This document shows positions 12,989-22,026 of a DNA stretch of 64,000 nt, in pieces. The notes under the pieces are model-generated. The model ran no database searches. It saw only the letters and a list, made by a program, of their open reading frames with translations, and was not told the origin of the DNA. Source of the DNA: Sinorhizobium garamanticum (GTDB lineage: Bacteria; Pseudomonadota; Alphaproteobacteria; Rhizobiales; Rhizobiaceae); assembly GCF_029892065.1 (NCBI RefSeq), contig NZ_CP120374.1, forward strand, positions 1 through 64,000, given 5' to 3'. The translations under genes were made by a program, and so were the position numbers. Numbering within the stretch: the first letter of the stretch is position 1; every line of letters begins with the position of its first letter.

Positions 12989-14503
12989 CTAATGCGCCCC
13001 GCGCCCCATCAGCCGCGAGCGGCACGCGTTTGAGATGCTGTCGAAAATGAAGACAACCATCAAGATCAAAAGCACCATATAGGCGACATTTTCCCAATCG
13101 GAGTTGGTGCGCATCGCCTCCCACAATTTGAGTCCGATGCCGCCGGCACCGACGGCGCCGATGATCGTCGCCGATCGGGTGTTCGATTCCCAGAAGTAGA
13201 GCGCCTGGCTGGCAAAGACCGGCAGGACCTGCGGCAGCACGCCGAAGCGCTGTACCGCGATCGGCGTCGCGCCGACGGATTTCACGCCTTCGCGCTGCTT
13301 GTCGTCAATGTTTTCGAGCGCTTCGGAATAGAGCTTGCCGAGTGTGCCGGTGTCGGTGAAGAAGATCGCCGACATGCCGGCAAGCGGCCCGGGGCCAAAG
13401 GCGCGCGTGAAGAACAGCGCCCAGATGAACATGTCCACCGACCGCAGGAAATCGAAGAAGCGCTTGGCGAGCTGGTTGGCGAAAAGGTTCGGTGTGATGT
13501 TGCGCGCGGCGAGAAAGCAGAGCGGAAAGGCGATCAGCGATGCGAAGAGGGTGCCGACGAACGCCATGACAACCGTCTGCAACAGCTTGGTCCAGACGTC
13601 GAGATGCTGCCACTCCGCATTGTAGAGAATGTTATTCCAGGCAAGCGAAAGGTTGGAGCGTGCCGGATCGATCCGCTCGCCGGAGATAATCAGCGATACC
13701 ACTTCGCCGTAGGGCTTGCCGAAGAACGGCGAGTTCGTGTCGAAGAGGAAGTTCGCCCAGCCGAAGAAACGATTGCGGATCGAGACTTCGTCGCCTTCGA
13801 CCTCGGCCCAGCCGGTGAGGCCGAAGGAGAGCGTGACCTTTTCTCCCGGCCGCTTCTGCGTGGCCCAGCGGGGCAGGGGGCCTTGCGGCGTTACCGTCTC
13901 GGCGCCGTCGACGGTCATCGTCAGCGTCTCGCCGCCGTGCGTCGCTTTTACCAAGCCGTCGGCGATTTCGATATTCGTCGAGCGATCGTAGGTGATCAGC
14001 GCGCGAACAACGACTTCTTCATTGCGCGTCTCGACGCGGTTCTGTGCTTGAGCCGCCTGGGCACCACCGAGTGCGGCGTTCGGCGCCATGAAATTGAAGG
14101 ATGAACTTGCCTTCGGCTTCGGCGCCTGAGCAGGGGCTGGCGCCTCTATCGTTCGGGTTACGGTCTTCTTCTCGAGCGTGACCCAATCGGGCCTGGGATT
14201 GGGGCCGAGCGGCGAATTGCGTGCATAGGAGACGGCCATTGTACCATCGGCCGCGATCGCAATCTCCGGCCGGACCTCATAGGAGACCCAGTCGGCGAGA
14301 TAGGTGCCGGCGATGCCCCAATTGGCGTTGGCAAGCACATGGCCGATCGAAAAGAACCACCAGCTGAAGACCATGTAGAGCAGCACGCCGATGCCGATCA
14401 GTGCCGCTTTCAGCCTCTTTCTTGAGGAGGATTGCAGGAGGTGCGGATGGCGCGCAGCGATTGCTTCCATTTCAAGGAGGCTCGGCTTGGTCGAGGCGGT
14501 CAT
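12989..14503 (-). CDS. phnE: Phosphonate/phosphate ABC permease PhnE (PhoT-like)
   Basis: Inner-membrane permease of the PhnCDE/PhoCDET importer. At 504 residues it is much longer than an ordinary PhnE (~270). Seen: a first helix at about 30-57, then a soluble region of roughly 190 residues with DWVTLEKK and beta-rich repeats, and a C-terminal permease domain with RSATIIGAVGAGGIGLKL near 440. The known S. meliloti PhoT/PhoE pair mediates both phosphate and phosphonate uptake. It is 9 nt downstream of the other permease gene. Confidence 0.92.
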   Translation of the reverse strand: MTASTKPSLLEMEAIAARHPHLLQSSSRKRLKAALIGIGVLLYMVFSWWFFSIGHVLANANWGIAGTYLADWVSYEVRPEIAIAADGTMAVSYARNSPLGPNPRPDWVTLEKKTVTRTIEAPAPAQAPKPKASSSFNFMAPNAALGGAQAAQAQNRVETRNEEVVVRALITYDRSTNIEIADGLVKATHGGETLTMTVDGAETVTPQGPLPRWATQKRPGEKVTLSFGLTGWAEVEGDEVSIRNRFFGWANFLFDTNSPFFGKPYGEVVSLIISGERIDPARSNLSLAWNNILYNAEWQHLDVWTKLLQTVVMAFVGTLFASLIAFPLCFLAARNITPNLFANQLAKRFFDFLRSVDMFIWALFFTRAFGPGPLAGMSAIFFTDTGTLGKLYSEALENIDDKQREGVKSVGATPIAVQRFGVLPQVLPVFASQALYFWESNTRSATIIGAVGAGGIGLKLWEAMRTNSDWENVAYMVLLILMVVFIFDSISNACRSRLMGRGAH

Positions 14504-14512
14504 GGTGCGCTC

Positions 14513-15475
14513 CTACTGGGCAAGCTGGAAGGCCTGATCGCCGACAAGGCGGCGGCGGAGCCATGCGGAAAACTGGTCGACGGCGAAGATCGTCGTGAAC
14601 AACAGAATCACGATCGCGATCGTCTTCGCCTCGTGACCTTGGCCGATCGACAGGCGCAACAACTCGCCGATACCGCCGCCGCCGACCGCGCCTATGATCG
14701 TCGAGGCGCGCACATTGATCTCAAGGCGAAGCAGGAAATAACTGGTGAAATTCGGGAGAACCTGCGGAACGATGCCGAACCAGACCCGCTCGATCCAGTT
14801 GGCGCCGGCGGCGCGCAAGCCCTCTTCAGGCTTCATGTCGGCGTTCTCGACGACCTCGAAGAACAATTTGCCAAGCGCGCCGATCGTGTGGATCGACACC
14901 GCCGCGATCGCGGGAATGGGCCCAAGCGAGAGGATTGCCAGGAAGAAGCCGGCGATAACCACTTCGGGGAAGGCGCGCAGGATCTCCATCAACCGGCGCA
15001 CCGGCCCCCTGATCCAGGGATTGGGCATGAGATTGCGTGCAGCCAGGAACGAGAGGATAAAGCCGAAGAAGACGCCGACCATTGTCGAGAAGATGGCGAT
15101 GTTCACCGTCTCCAGCATCTTGTGAAAATATTCCGGGATGTAGAGGCTGTCGGTGAGATAAAGCCGGCCGTCCGGATAGTTGTACTTGAAGCTGCCGTCG
15201 TCATATGGTGACGGCAGGTCGAACATGGCACGCACGATTTCCATGGCGTCGCGAGGGACCAGATCGCCGACGAAATCGAAGAAATGCGGCAGGCGCTCAA
15301 AGAACTTGCCGGCATTCGAGTCGTTTGCGAACCAGAGCGAGGCGAACAGCGTCAGAGCGAGGAGCGCCAGACCCAGGAAGGTATAAAGGCGGCGGCGGGC
15401 ATTGAGCTCCTGCCAGTGACGCTCTACCAGAGCGCCGCTCTCGCTGAGCTGCCGGGAAAGCACGGAAGTGGCCAT
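14513..15475 (-). CDS. phnE: Phosphonate/phosphate ABC permease PhnE (PhoE-like)
   Basis: Second permease subunit. Seen: an N-terminal helix YTFLGLALLALTLFASLWF, several further hydrophobic segments and the EAA-like loop RASTIIGAVGGGGIGELLR near 270. The ATG at 15475 has GGAAATCCC ahead of it; the frame can be read from a TTG at 15532. The 320-residue length fits PhnE with a moderate periplasmic insertion. A RIME element separates it from phnD, unusual within an otherwise compact operon. Confidence 0.93.
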   Translation of the reverse strand: MATSVLSRQLSESGALVERHWQELNARRRLYTFLGLALLALTLFASLWFANDSNAGKFFERLPHFFDFVGDLVPRDAMEIVRAMFDLPSPYDDGSFKYNYPDGRLYLTDSLYIPEYFHKMLETVNIAIFSTMVGVFFGFILSFLAARNLMPNPWIRGPVRRLMEILRAFPEVVIAGFFLAILSLGPIPAIAAVSIHTIGALGKLFFEVVENADMKPEEGLRAAGANWIERVWFGIVPQVLPNFTSYFLLRLEINVRASTIIGAVGGGGIGELLRLSIGQGHEAKTIAIVILLFTTIFAVDQFSAWLRRRLVGDQAFQLAQ

Positions 15476-15546
15476 GGGATTTCCGGCGCGTGCCGGCCTC
15501 TTGAGATGGATGCTTGTGGCAGTCCCGGACAATCAAACGCTGGCCG

Positions 15547-15636
15547 CTACTGCATGATTCCTAAGTCGAACTCGATCTAAGGATAAAATCATGCAGCAGC
15601 TCAAACTCGTTGCAGCGCCGCTGTGCGGCGCTGCAA
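15547..15636 (-). repeat. RIME1-like element, copy B (shortened)
   Basis: Reverse-oriented copy. The CTGCATGATTCCTAAGTCG hairpin is present; the second hairpin is shortened to TGCAGCGCCGC / GCGGCGCTGCA. It lies between phnD and phnE within the transporter operon. Confidence 0.8.
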
Positions 15637-15667
15637 CATGGCCAGCGCGTATCTGATGCCTTGGCGA

Positions 15668-16573
15668 TCAGCCGCCGATCGTTGCCTTGCGAGCGTCGAT
15701 GATCGGCTTGTAGAAATCGGCATTGACTTCGGTGAAGCCTGTGAAGTCACCGCCCTGGATGGCCGAGAAGCAAGCGGCATCGGTTTTCGGCAGGTCCATC
15801 ATGAACTGCTTGAACTTCGCCTTCATGTCGTCGTTCATCGAGGTGCGCACGACGATCGGGCCGTTCGGGATCAGCGGCGACTTCCAGAGCTCGACGAGGT
15901 CGTTCATGTCGAGGACGCCCTTGTCGACCATCTTGCGCAGGTTGCCCGAGGTGTAGCCGTCCTTGAATTCGCCGATGCCCGAACCGAAGGTTGTGCCGGC
16001 ATCGAAGGTACCCTTCACGACTTCGAGAACGAGGTTCTCGTGGCCGCCGCCGAAGCCGGTTTCACCGAAGAATTCCTTGACCGGCGCGCCGATCGCTTCC
16101 GGAAGCGTGACGAGCGGGACGAGATAGCCGGAGGTCGAGTCCGGATCGGCGAAGCCGAGCTTCTTGCCCTTGAGGTCTTCGAGCTTGGTGATGCCGGAGT
16201 CCTTGCGGGCAACCATGATCGAGTGGTAGCCGGTGGAACCGTCGGTCTGGACCGTTGTCAGGATCGGCTCGACGGCGTCTGCCTTGGCGAGGTAGATCTT
16301 GGCATAGCCGGAAGCGCCGAGTTCGGCGTAGTCGAGCGTACCGCCGAGCAGGCCCTGGATGACGCCGTCATAGTCGGCGGCCGGGAACAGCGAGACTTTT
16401 TCGACGCCGATAGCAGCCGGGAGCTTGTCGACCAGGCACTGGAAGTTGCGCAGGCGGTCGGCTTCGTTTTCGCCGCCAAGGATGCCAATGCGGAATTCCT
16501 TGAGGTCTTCGGCCTGGGCCTGGCCGACGAGGGCGAGGAGCGCAACAGCGCCCAAAAGAGCTTTCTTCAACAT
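15668..16573 (-). CDS. phnD: Phosphonate/phosphate periplasmic binding protein (PhoD-like)
   Basis: Periplasmic substrate-binding subunit of the importer. Seen: signal peptide MLKKALLGAVALLALVGQ with AQAED cleavage region, LGGENEADRLRN near 30, DPDSTSGYLVP near 150 and a PhnD-family fold overall. The start at 16573 has GGGAG in place and gives 301 residues; the longer frame to 16624 would remove the signal peptide from the N-terminus. Strong expression relative to the permeases is expected for this subunit, and the RIME downstream may help to set that ratio. Confidence 0.95.
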   Translation of the reverse strand: MLKKALLGAVALLALVGQAQAEDLKEFRIGILGGENEADRLRNFQCLVDKLPAAIGVEKVSLFPAADYDGVIQGLLGGTLDYAELGASGYAKIYLAKADAVEPILTTVQTDGSTGYHSIMVARKDSGITKLEDLKGKKLGFADPDSTSGYLVPLVTLPEAIGAPVKEFFGETGFGGGHENLVLEVVKGTFDAGTTFGSGIGEFKDGYTSGNLRKMVDKGVLDMNDLVELWKSPLIPNGPIVVRTSMNDDMKAKFKQFMMDLPKTDAACFSAIQGGDFTGFTEVNADFYKPIIDARKATIGG

Positions 16574-16663
16574 GAGGTTCGTCTCCCGTTTTTCCGGCCC
16601 GCGCCGGATCCGTGTCGGTTTCAAAGAGGTGCCCTTGACGCGGGCCTTCGATCCTGGCGTGCC

Positions 16664-17506
16664 TCAGTGGCCGGCCAGTGCCAGCGGCTTGAAGCCGGCC
16701 GATGCTGTTTGTTCCTGCGGGGCTGCCGCGGGAATGTTGATGCTTGTCGAGGTCATCGATTCTTCAATGGCCGTGTCCGCACCGTAGATCGCGGCGACGG
16801 CTGCGGCTGTCAGATCCTTCGGTTGTCCGTCGAAGACGACGCGCCCATGCGCCATGCCGATGATCCGCTCGCAATAGTTTCGCGCGGTATCGAGGGTGTG
16901 CAGGTTGGTGATGACGGTGATGCCGTCGCGCTCGTTGATGTCGCGCAGCGCATCCATGACGATCTTGGCATTGAGCGGGTCGAGCGAGGCGATCGGCTCA
17001 TCGGCCAGGAGCACCTTCGGCTGCTGCATCAGGGCGCGGGCGATCGCGACGCGCTGCTGCTGGCCGCCGGAAAGCGTGCCGGCCGGCTGCAACGCCGTCT
17101 GCTCGATGCCAAGGCGTTCGAGTGCGCCAATCGCCATGATCCGCTCCTCGCGCGTAAACATGTTGAGGATGCTGAGTGCGGTCGAGCGATGGTTGAGGCG
17201 GCCGAGCAGGACGTTGGTCAAGACGTCGAGCCGCGGCACGAGGTTGAACTGCTGGAAGATCATCGCGCAATCGCGTTGCCAGTTGCGCAGCGCCGCACCG
17301 CGGAGCGAGGAGACTTCCGTGCCTGCGAATTCGATCGAGCCGGACGAGAGATCGACCAGCCGATTGATCATGCGCAGCAGCGTCGACTTGCCGGCACCCG
17401 AGCGGCCGATAATGCCGACCATCTGGCCCTGCGGGATGTCGAAGGTAACCGAGCTGACGGCTGGTTTCGTGCCAAACCGGCGGGTTACATTCTTCAACTG
17501 AAACAT
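16664..17506 (-). CDS. phnC: Phosphonate/phosphate ABC transporter ATPase (PhoC-like)
   Basis: Cytoplasmic ATPase subunit. Seen: Walker [10 protein letters not shown] near residue 37, the signature [15 protein letters not shown] near 147, Walker [14 protein letters not shown] near 170 and the H-loop ITNLHTLD. The start [12 protein letters not shown] at 17506 is preceded by AAGGA and gives 280 residues, the normal PhnC length; the frame stays open to 17707. It is the first gene of phnCDEE-DUF1045-phnM-phnN, and a candidate Pho box precedes it. Confidence 0.95.
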   Translation of the reverse strand: MFQLKNVTRRFGTKPAVSSVTFDIPQGQMVGIIGRSGAGKSTLLRMINRLVDLSSGSIEFAGTEVSSLRGAALRNWQRDCAMIFQQFNLVPRLDVLTNVLLGRLNHRSTALSILNMFTREERIMAIGALERLGIEQTALQPAGTLSGGQQQRVAIARALMQQPKVLLADEPIASLDPLNAKIVMDALRDINERDGITVITNLHTLDTARNYCERIIGMAHGRVVFDGQPKDLTAAAVAAIYGADTAIEESMTSTSINIPAAAPQEQTASAGFKPLALAGH

Positions 17507-17579
17507 TGGCAGCAGTTCCTTTTTAGGGGGACCGGTCATCGGTATGACACCTGCCATAGCCGCGCCAGATGAACGCCAA

Positions 17580-17608
17580 ATGTCAGTTTCTTGTCGTTTC
17601 TGTAACAG
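17580..17608 (-). promoter_or_regulatory. Candidate Pho box before phnC
   Basis: On the minus strand three 7-mers with 11-bp periodicity, CTGTTAC, ACGACAA and CTGACAT, each separated by 4 bp, resemble the PhoB repeat CTGTCAT-N4-CTGTCAT. The first and last units fit well and the middle one poorly. It lies about 75 bp before phnC. Confidence 0.5.
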
Positions 17609-17831
17609 TTCACAGCCGCGAGCCGGCGTGGCCCTTCTCACCAACCTGAACCGATCCACAAGCCATCGCTCCGCCGGCCCGAGACCGCGCGCCTCGTTCC
17701 AGATCACGAATGTTGGCTGGTGATCTTCAATGGGTGCCCCTCCACGCGCGGTCGACGGCGCGTGTCCTTGCCCCTGAGCGATCAGCGTTGGTTCCCAAAA
17801 ATCGGCCTCTTACTGCGCTGCATTTTCCCGC

Positions 17832-17862
17832 TTGACCTTACCATCGTTGGAACCATTACACC
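17832..17862 (+). promoter_or_regulatory. CueR/HmrR-type copper promoter
   Basis: TTGACC (17832-17837) starts an ACCTTACC...TTGGAA dyad with a 19-bp spacer to TACACC, the long-spacer layout of MerR-family promoters. It closely matches the left half and core of known CueR-regulated copA promoters; the right half (AACCA instead of AAGGT) is degenerate. It is about 105 bp before the first gene of the copper operon. Confidence 0.6.
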
Positions 17863-17966
17863 GATATCCAGCATCACATCGACGGCGCGGCTGGGCTCGC
17901 CGCGGTATCTATACGAACTGACAATTGACAACTTCGGGACCGATGCTAGTCCTGCGAGGCATGGGT

Positions 17967-18341
17967 ATGTTTCGAATCACATTGCAGAAGATGCTGATTC
18001 TGATCCGCTTGGTGATTGTCGTATCACTGGCGGGATACTCTCTGCCGACCGCTTCCGCCGCCATGCATGGGGCGTGGTCCGATCTCGAGCTCTCCCAGTC
18101 GAGCGACCACCACGAGGTCGCGAGTGGCGACCATATGCACGGCGATCGCGACCAGTCCTCCCCGGACGACGCCGAGAAGCTGGCGAAGACCGACTGCTGC
18201 CAGGGCTTCTGCGTCAGCATGGCCATTGTTGCCGACGCTGACGCGGTCGGCGGCCCGCGTGTGGCTTCGATCCGCGAGTTCGTAGACGACGCCCAGGCCA
18301 CAGGCGAACTGCCGCCGCTGCACCGCCCCCCGAATATCTGA
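17967..18341 (+). CDS. Small secreted protein of the copper operon
   Basis: 124-residue exported protein of unknown function. Seen: an N-terminal signal segment (MFRITLQKMLILIRL ... AGYSLPTASAAMHG), then a His/Asp-rich stretch DHHEVASGDHMHGDRD around 45-60 and a TDCCQGFCVSMA cysteine cluster near 75-85, all plausible metal ligands. The ATG at 17967 has CGAGG 7 nt ahead; upstream in-frame ATGs (17925, 17943, 17961) lack this. Its place as first gene behind a copper-type promoter suggests periplasmic copper binding or sensing; this is inferred. Confidence 0.7.
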   Translation: MFRITLQKMLILIRLVIVVSLAGYSLPTASAAMHGAWSDLELSQSSDHHEVASGDHMHGDRDQSSPDDAEKLAKTDCCQGFCVSMAIVADADAVGGPRVASIREFVDDAQATGELPPLHRPPNI

Positions 18342-18435
18342 ATAGGACGCACCCGTCCTCGCGGGTCGAATCCGTGCGTCTGCGAGCGCGTGTTTTGCGC
18401 TCAAGCGCCGTTGCAGTTCCCATTCGGATATAACC

Positions 18436-18663
18436 ATGCGACCTTTGTTTGTCGTGGCCGCCTTGCCGCTGTTTGCCAGTGGATGCGCTGCCACATTGCC
18501 TCCCGATGTCATTGTTTCGGGCGATCTTGCTACCTCCCAGGCAGGAGTTCGCCCCCTCAGTTATACGAGCCCGGTCTCGGGCTACACTCATCGTGTCCCG
18601 GTCGATCCCAAACCGTGGCGCAACCAGAATGACGCGCAGGCTCCGGAAGGAGACGCGCCATGA
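18436..18663 (+). CDS. Small lipoprotein upstream of the CusC-like gene
   Basis: 75-residue protein with an N-terminal signal and lipobox LFASGC (Cys at about 17), so it should be lipidated and membrane anchored. The rest, rich in Pro and polar residues (SYTSPVSGYTHRVPVDPKPW), shows no recognised domain. Its stop overlaps the start of the efflux channel gene by 4 nt, so the two are translationally coupled. Confidence 0.7.
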   Translation: MRPLFVVAALPLFASGCAATLPPDVIVSGDLATSQAGVRPLSYTSPVSGYTHRVPVDPKPWRNQNDAQAPEGDAP

Positions 18664-20123
18664 TCAGAAGCAACTTGAAACTGGCTGCAGTGCTCGGCCT
18701 TCCGCTGGTGCTCGGCGGCTGTGTGTCGGCCAGCGAGTATGCGGCGAAGAACGCCGGGTTCTCCTCCGTCGAGGCGAAGATGGCGGAGGTCACCGGCAAG
18801 CACACCGTCTGGGTGCAGAATCAGGAGCAGGCCCGCGCCGTCTCCGACCGGGTGAAGACGCTGATGGCGAGGAAGACGGTCGACGTCGAGACGGCCGTGC
18901 AGGTCGCCCTTCTGAACAACAAGGGTCTGCAGGCCGCTTATGCCGACCTCGGCGACTCGGCCGCCGACGCGTGGCAGCAGAGCATGCTGGTCAATCCGAC
19001 CGTCGCCATCGGTTTCAACGGCATCGGAGCGCCGGGAATCGAGGCCTTCAGGTCGGTCGAGGGCATGATCGCTTCCAACATCCTGGCGCTCGCGACGCGG
19101 GAACGGAACGTCGCCATCGCCGACACCCGCTTCCGGCAGGCGCAGTTGAAGGCGGCGCAGCGCACGCTGCAACTCGCCGTTGACACCCGTCGCGCCTGGA
19201 TCAACGCCGTCGCCGCCTGGGAAACAGTCGGCCAGCTCAACCAAGCGCAGGCAGCGGCCGGCGCCGCCTCGGAGCTCGCCCAGAAGCTCGGCGAGACCGG
19301 GGCGATGACCAAGGGCTCCCAGGCCCGCGAGCACGTCTTCTATGCCGAGCTGGCGGGACAATCCGCCAAGGCGCGACTGGAGGCTCGGCTCGCCAAGGAA
19401 GAACTGACGCGGCTGATGGGACTCTGGGGCTCGGACATCGACTATGAGGTGCCGAACCGGCTGCCGCCCCTACCGACGGGATTGATGAAGCGCGACCTGA
19501 TCGAGGCGGAAGCGCTGCAGCGCCGCGTCGATCTCCAGATGGCGAAGCTCGATCTCGAAGCGACGGCCAAGTCCTACAAGCTGACCGAAGCGACCCGCTA
19601 CGTTACCGACCTCGAACTTCTGACCGGCTTCGAGACCGAACGGGAGAAGGAGGACGGCAAGGTCGAGACCGAAACGACCGGCCAGGCCGAACTGGAGTTC
19701 GTCATCCCGATCTTCGACAGTGGCAAGGCCCGGATGCGCAAGGCGGAACTCGCCTATATGCGGTCGGCGAACCTGCTCGCGGAGAAGGCCGTCAACGTCC
19801 GCTCGGAGGCACGTGCCGCCTACCAGGCGTACCGCGCCAACTACGACATCGCCCGGCACTACCGGAACAGCGTTGTGCCGCTGCGCACGAAGATCGAGGA
19901 GGAATCCCTCCTTACCTACAACGCGATGATCACCAACACGTTCGAACTGCTCGCCGACAGCCGCGACAAGGTCAATTCGATCCTGCTCGCGGTCAATGCC
20001 AAGCGCGACTTCTGGCTGGCCGAGGCCAATCTTGCCCCGGCGATCTACGGCGGCGGCGCAAGAGCGGCCTCCGGCGAGACGGAAATCGCGGCGGCCGCCG
20101 AAAACGGCGGTGGCGGTCACTGA
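18660..20123 (+). CDS. CusC/TolC-type outer membrane efflux lipoprotein
   Basis: Outer-membrane channel subunit, 487 residues. Seen: lipobox LVLGGC with Cys at about 20, then two repeats of long helical segments typical of the OEP family (VQVALLNNKGLQAAYADLGDS and RKAELAYMRSANLLAEKAVNVRSEARAAYQAYR). No RND pump or membrane fusion gene lies next to it, so it either serves pumps encoded elsewhere or exports copper with the periplasmic proteins of this operon. Confidence 0.88.
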   Translation: MIRSNLKLAAVLGLPLVLGGCVSASEYAAKNAGFSSVEAKMAEVTGKHTVWVQNQEQARAVSDRVKTLMARKTVDVETAVQVALLNNKGLQAAYADLGDSAADAWQQSMLVNPTVAIGFNGIGAPGIEAFRSVEGMIASNILALATRERNVAIADTRFRQAQLKAAQRTLQLAVDTRRAWINAVAAWETVGQLNQAQAAAGAASELAQKLGETGAMTKGSQAREHVFYAELAGQSAKARLEARLAKEELTRLMGLWGSDIDYEVPNRLPPLPTGLMKRDLIEAEALQRRVDLQMAKLDLEATAKSYKLTEATRYVTDLELLTGFETEREKEDGKVETETTGQAELEFVIPIFDSGKARMRKAELAYMRSANLLAEKAVNVRSEARAAYQAYRANYDIARHYRNSVVPLRTKIEEESLLTYNAMITNTFELLADSRDKVNSILLAVNAKRDFWLAEANLAPAIYGGGARAASGETEIAAAAENGGGGH

Positions 20124-20138
20124 GGAAAGGAACAGGCA

Positions 20139-21488
20139 ATGTTTAACAGAAGACAGTTACTCGGCGCGAGCGCCGCACTGGTGTCGACCGCCGCCTGGGC
20201 GAAGACCTCCAATATGGGCCTGCCCGAGGCAGCCGTGATGGAGACGGCGGAGACGCAAACCCCGGTCAGGCCGACGTCCGGACCCGACTACAATCCCGTC
20301 GTCACCCTCAACGGCTGGACGCTGCCTTACCGGATGAACAACGGCGTCAAGGAATTCCATCTTGTCGCCGAACCGGTCGAGCGTGAAATGGCGGAAGGCA
20401 TGACCGCCTATCTCTGGGGCTATAACGGCCAGTCGCCGGGTCCGACGATCGAAGCGGTCGAGGGCGACCGGGTGCGCATCTTCGTCACCAACAAGCTGCC
20501 GGAGCATACGACGGTGCATTGGCACGGCATGCTCGTGCCGTCCGGCATGGATGGAGTCGGCGGGCTGACACAGCCGCACATCCCGGTCGGCAAGACCTTC
20601 GTCTACGAGTTCGACCTCGTGAAGTCGGGCACCTTCATGTACCACCCGCATTCCGACGAGATGGTGCAGATGGCGATGGGGATGATGGGCTTCTTCGTCG
20701 TGCATCCCAAGGATCCGAAGTTCATGCCGGTCGACAGGGACTTCGTTTTCCTCCTCAACGCCTATGACATCGATCCCGGCTCCTATGTGCCGCGCGTCAT
20801 GGAGATGACCGACTTCAACATGTGGTGCTGGAACAGCCGCGTGTTTCCCGACATCAGCCCGCTCGTCGTTTGCAAGAACGACCGGGTGCGCGTGCGGGTG
20901 GGCAACCTCACCATGACCAACCATCCGATCCACATGCACGGCTACGACTTCGAGGTCACCTGCACCGACGGCGGCTGGGTGCGGCCGGAGGCCCGCTGGC
21001 CGGAAGTCAGCATCGATATCCCGGTCGGCGCGATGCGGGCCTACGAGTTCGACGCCAAATACGTCGGCGACTGGGCGATCCATTGCCACAAGTCGCACCA
21101 CACGATGAACGCCATGGGGCATGACATCCCGACCTTCATTGGCGTCGACAAGAAGCAGGTCGCCGAGAAGATCAAGAAGCTCCAGCCGGAATACATGCCG
21201 ATGGGGACCAAAGGCATGGCCGACATGGGCGAGATGGAAATGGAAATCCCCGAGAACACCGTGCCGATGATGACCGGCTGGGGTCCGCACGGCCCCATCG
21301 AAATGGGCGGCATGTTCTCGGTCGTCAAGGTGCGCGAGGGCATCTCGGCGGGCGATTATTCCGACCCCGGCTGGTACGAAAACCCACCCGGAACCCAGGC
21401 CTGGGAGTGGACGGGCGAGCTTCCCGACTGGACCAAGGCCAAGGACGCGAAGACCCGGATCACGCCAAAACACTCCAAGCACGGTTGA
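20139..21488 (+). CDS. TAT-exported multicopper oxidase
   Basis: Periplasmic copper oxidase, 449 residues. Seen: twin-arginine signal FNRRQLLGASAALVSTAAWAK; copper ligand motifs in order HWHG near 127, HPHSDE near 169, HPIHMHG near 262 and HCHKSHHTM near 324, the full set for type 1, 2 and 3 coppers. A Met-rich stretch (EYMPMGTKGMADMGEMEMEI) near 350-370 recalls Cu(I)-binding regions of CueO/CopA oxidases. Likely detoxifies Cu(I) by oxidation to Cu(II). It follows the channel gene by 15 nt. Confidence 0.92.
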   Translation: MFNRRQLLGASAALVSTAAWAKTSNMGLPEAAVMETAETQTPVRPTSGPDYNPVVTLNGWTLPYRMNNGVKEFHLVAEPVEREMAEGMTAYLWGYNGQSPGPTIEAVEGDRVRIFVTNKLPEHTTVHWHGMLVPSGMDGVGGLTQPHIPVGKTFVYEFDLVKSGTFMYHPHSDEMVQMAMGMMGFFVVHPKDPKFMPVDRDFVFLLNAYDIDPGSYVPRVMEMTDFNMWCWNSRVFPDISPLVVCKNDRVRVRVGNLTMTNHPIHMHGYDFEVTCTDGGWVRPEARWPEVSIDIPVGAMRAYEFDAKYVGDWAIHCHKSHHTMNAMGHDIPTFIGVDKKQVAEKIKKLQPEYMPMGTKGMADMGEMEMEIPENTVPMMTGWGPHGPIEMGGMFSVVKVREGISAGDYSDPGWYENPPGTQAWEWTGELPDWTKAKDAKTRITPKHSKHG

Positions 21489-21527
21489 TCCCACATGCCG
21501 ATGTTCAACCAACCCAAGGACCACACA

Positions 21528-22007
21528 ATGAAAGCTGCAATCTTCGGACTTCTCGTCGCCGCGCTCGCCACCACGGCGCTCGCCTCCGGCAATCACGCAG
21601 GCGGGCACGGCGAAGCCATGGCTGTCGGCGAGCCCGGGAACAAGGCCGATGCCACCCAGACGATCCGGGTCACGATGAAGGAGACCGACGACGGCAAGAT
21701 GATCTTCACGCCGTCGGCCTTCAAGGTCCGCAAGGGCCAGACCATTGTCTTCGCGATCAGGAACGCCGGCGAGCTCGACCACGAGTTCGTGCTCGACCAG
21801 GAAGACAAGATCATGGAGCACAGGGCGGTGATGGAGAAGTTCCCCGACATGGAGCACGACGATCCGAACGCGATCCGCCTCGCCGCCGGCGAATCCGGCG
21901 AGGTCATCTGGAAATTCACCAACGGCGGCATGTTCAAGATCGCCTGCCTGGTCCCCGGCCACTACGACGCCGGCATGCACGGCGACGTCACAGTCCTCGG
22001 AAAATAA
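21528..22007 (+). CDS. Cupredoxin-domain protein
   Basis: Periplasmic blue-copper-like protein, 159 residues. Seen: signal peptide MKAAIFGLLVAALATTALASG, His/Met-rich GNHAGGHGEAMAVGEPGNKA, then a cupredoxin beta-sandwich with ELDHEFVLD near 82 and FKIACLVPGHYDAGMHG near 140, carrying the His...Cys-His-Met type 1 ligands. AAGGA precedes the ATG at 21528; an upstream ATG at 21495 would bury the signal. Likely carries copper between oxidase, CusF-like protein and channel. Confidence 0.88.
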   Translation: MKAAIFGLLVAALATTALASGNHAGGHGEAMAVGEPGNKADATQTIRVTMKETDDGKMIFTPSAFKVRKGQTIVFAIRNAGELDHEFVLDQEDKIMEHRAVMEKFPDMEHDDPNAIRLAAGESGEVIWKFTNGGMFKIACLVPGHYDAGMHGDVTVLGK

Positions 22008-22026
22008 TCAATTGAAGGAGTCTGAT

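Noticed and set aside
15623..17572. 649-codon frame opposite phnD and phnC
   Set aside because: Shadow of two certain genes on the other strand; no domain recognisable.
20157..21980. 607-codon frame opposite the multicopper oxidase and cupredoxin
   Set aside because: His/Asp/Val-rich shadow; the opposite strand has complete copper-ligand motifs and signal peptides.
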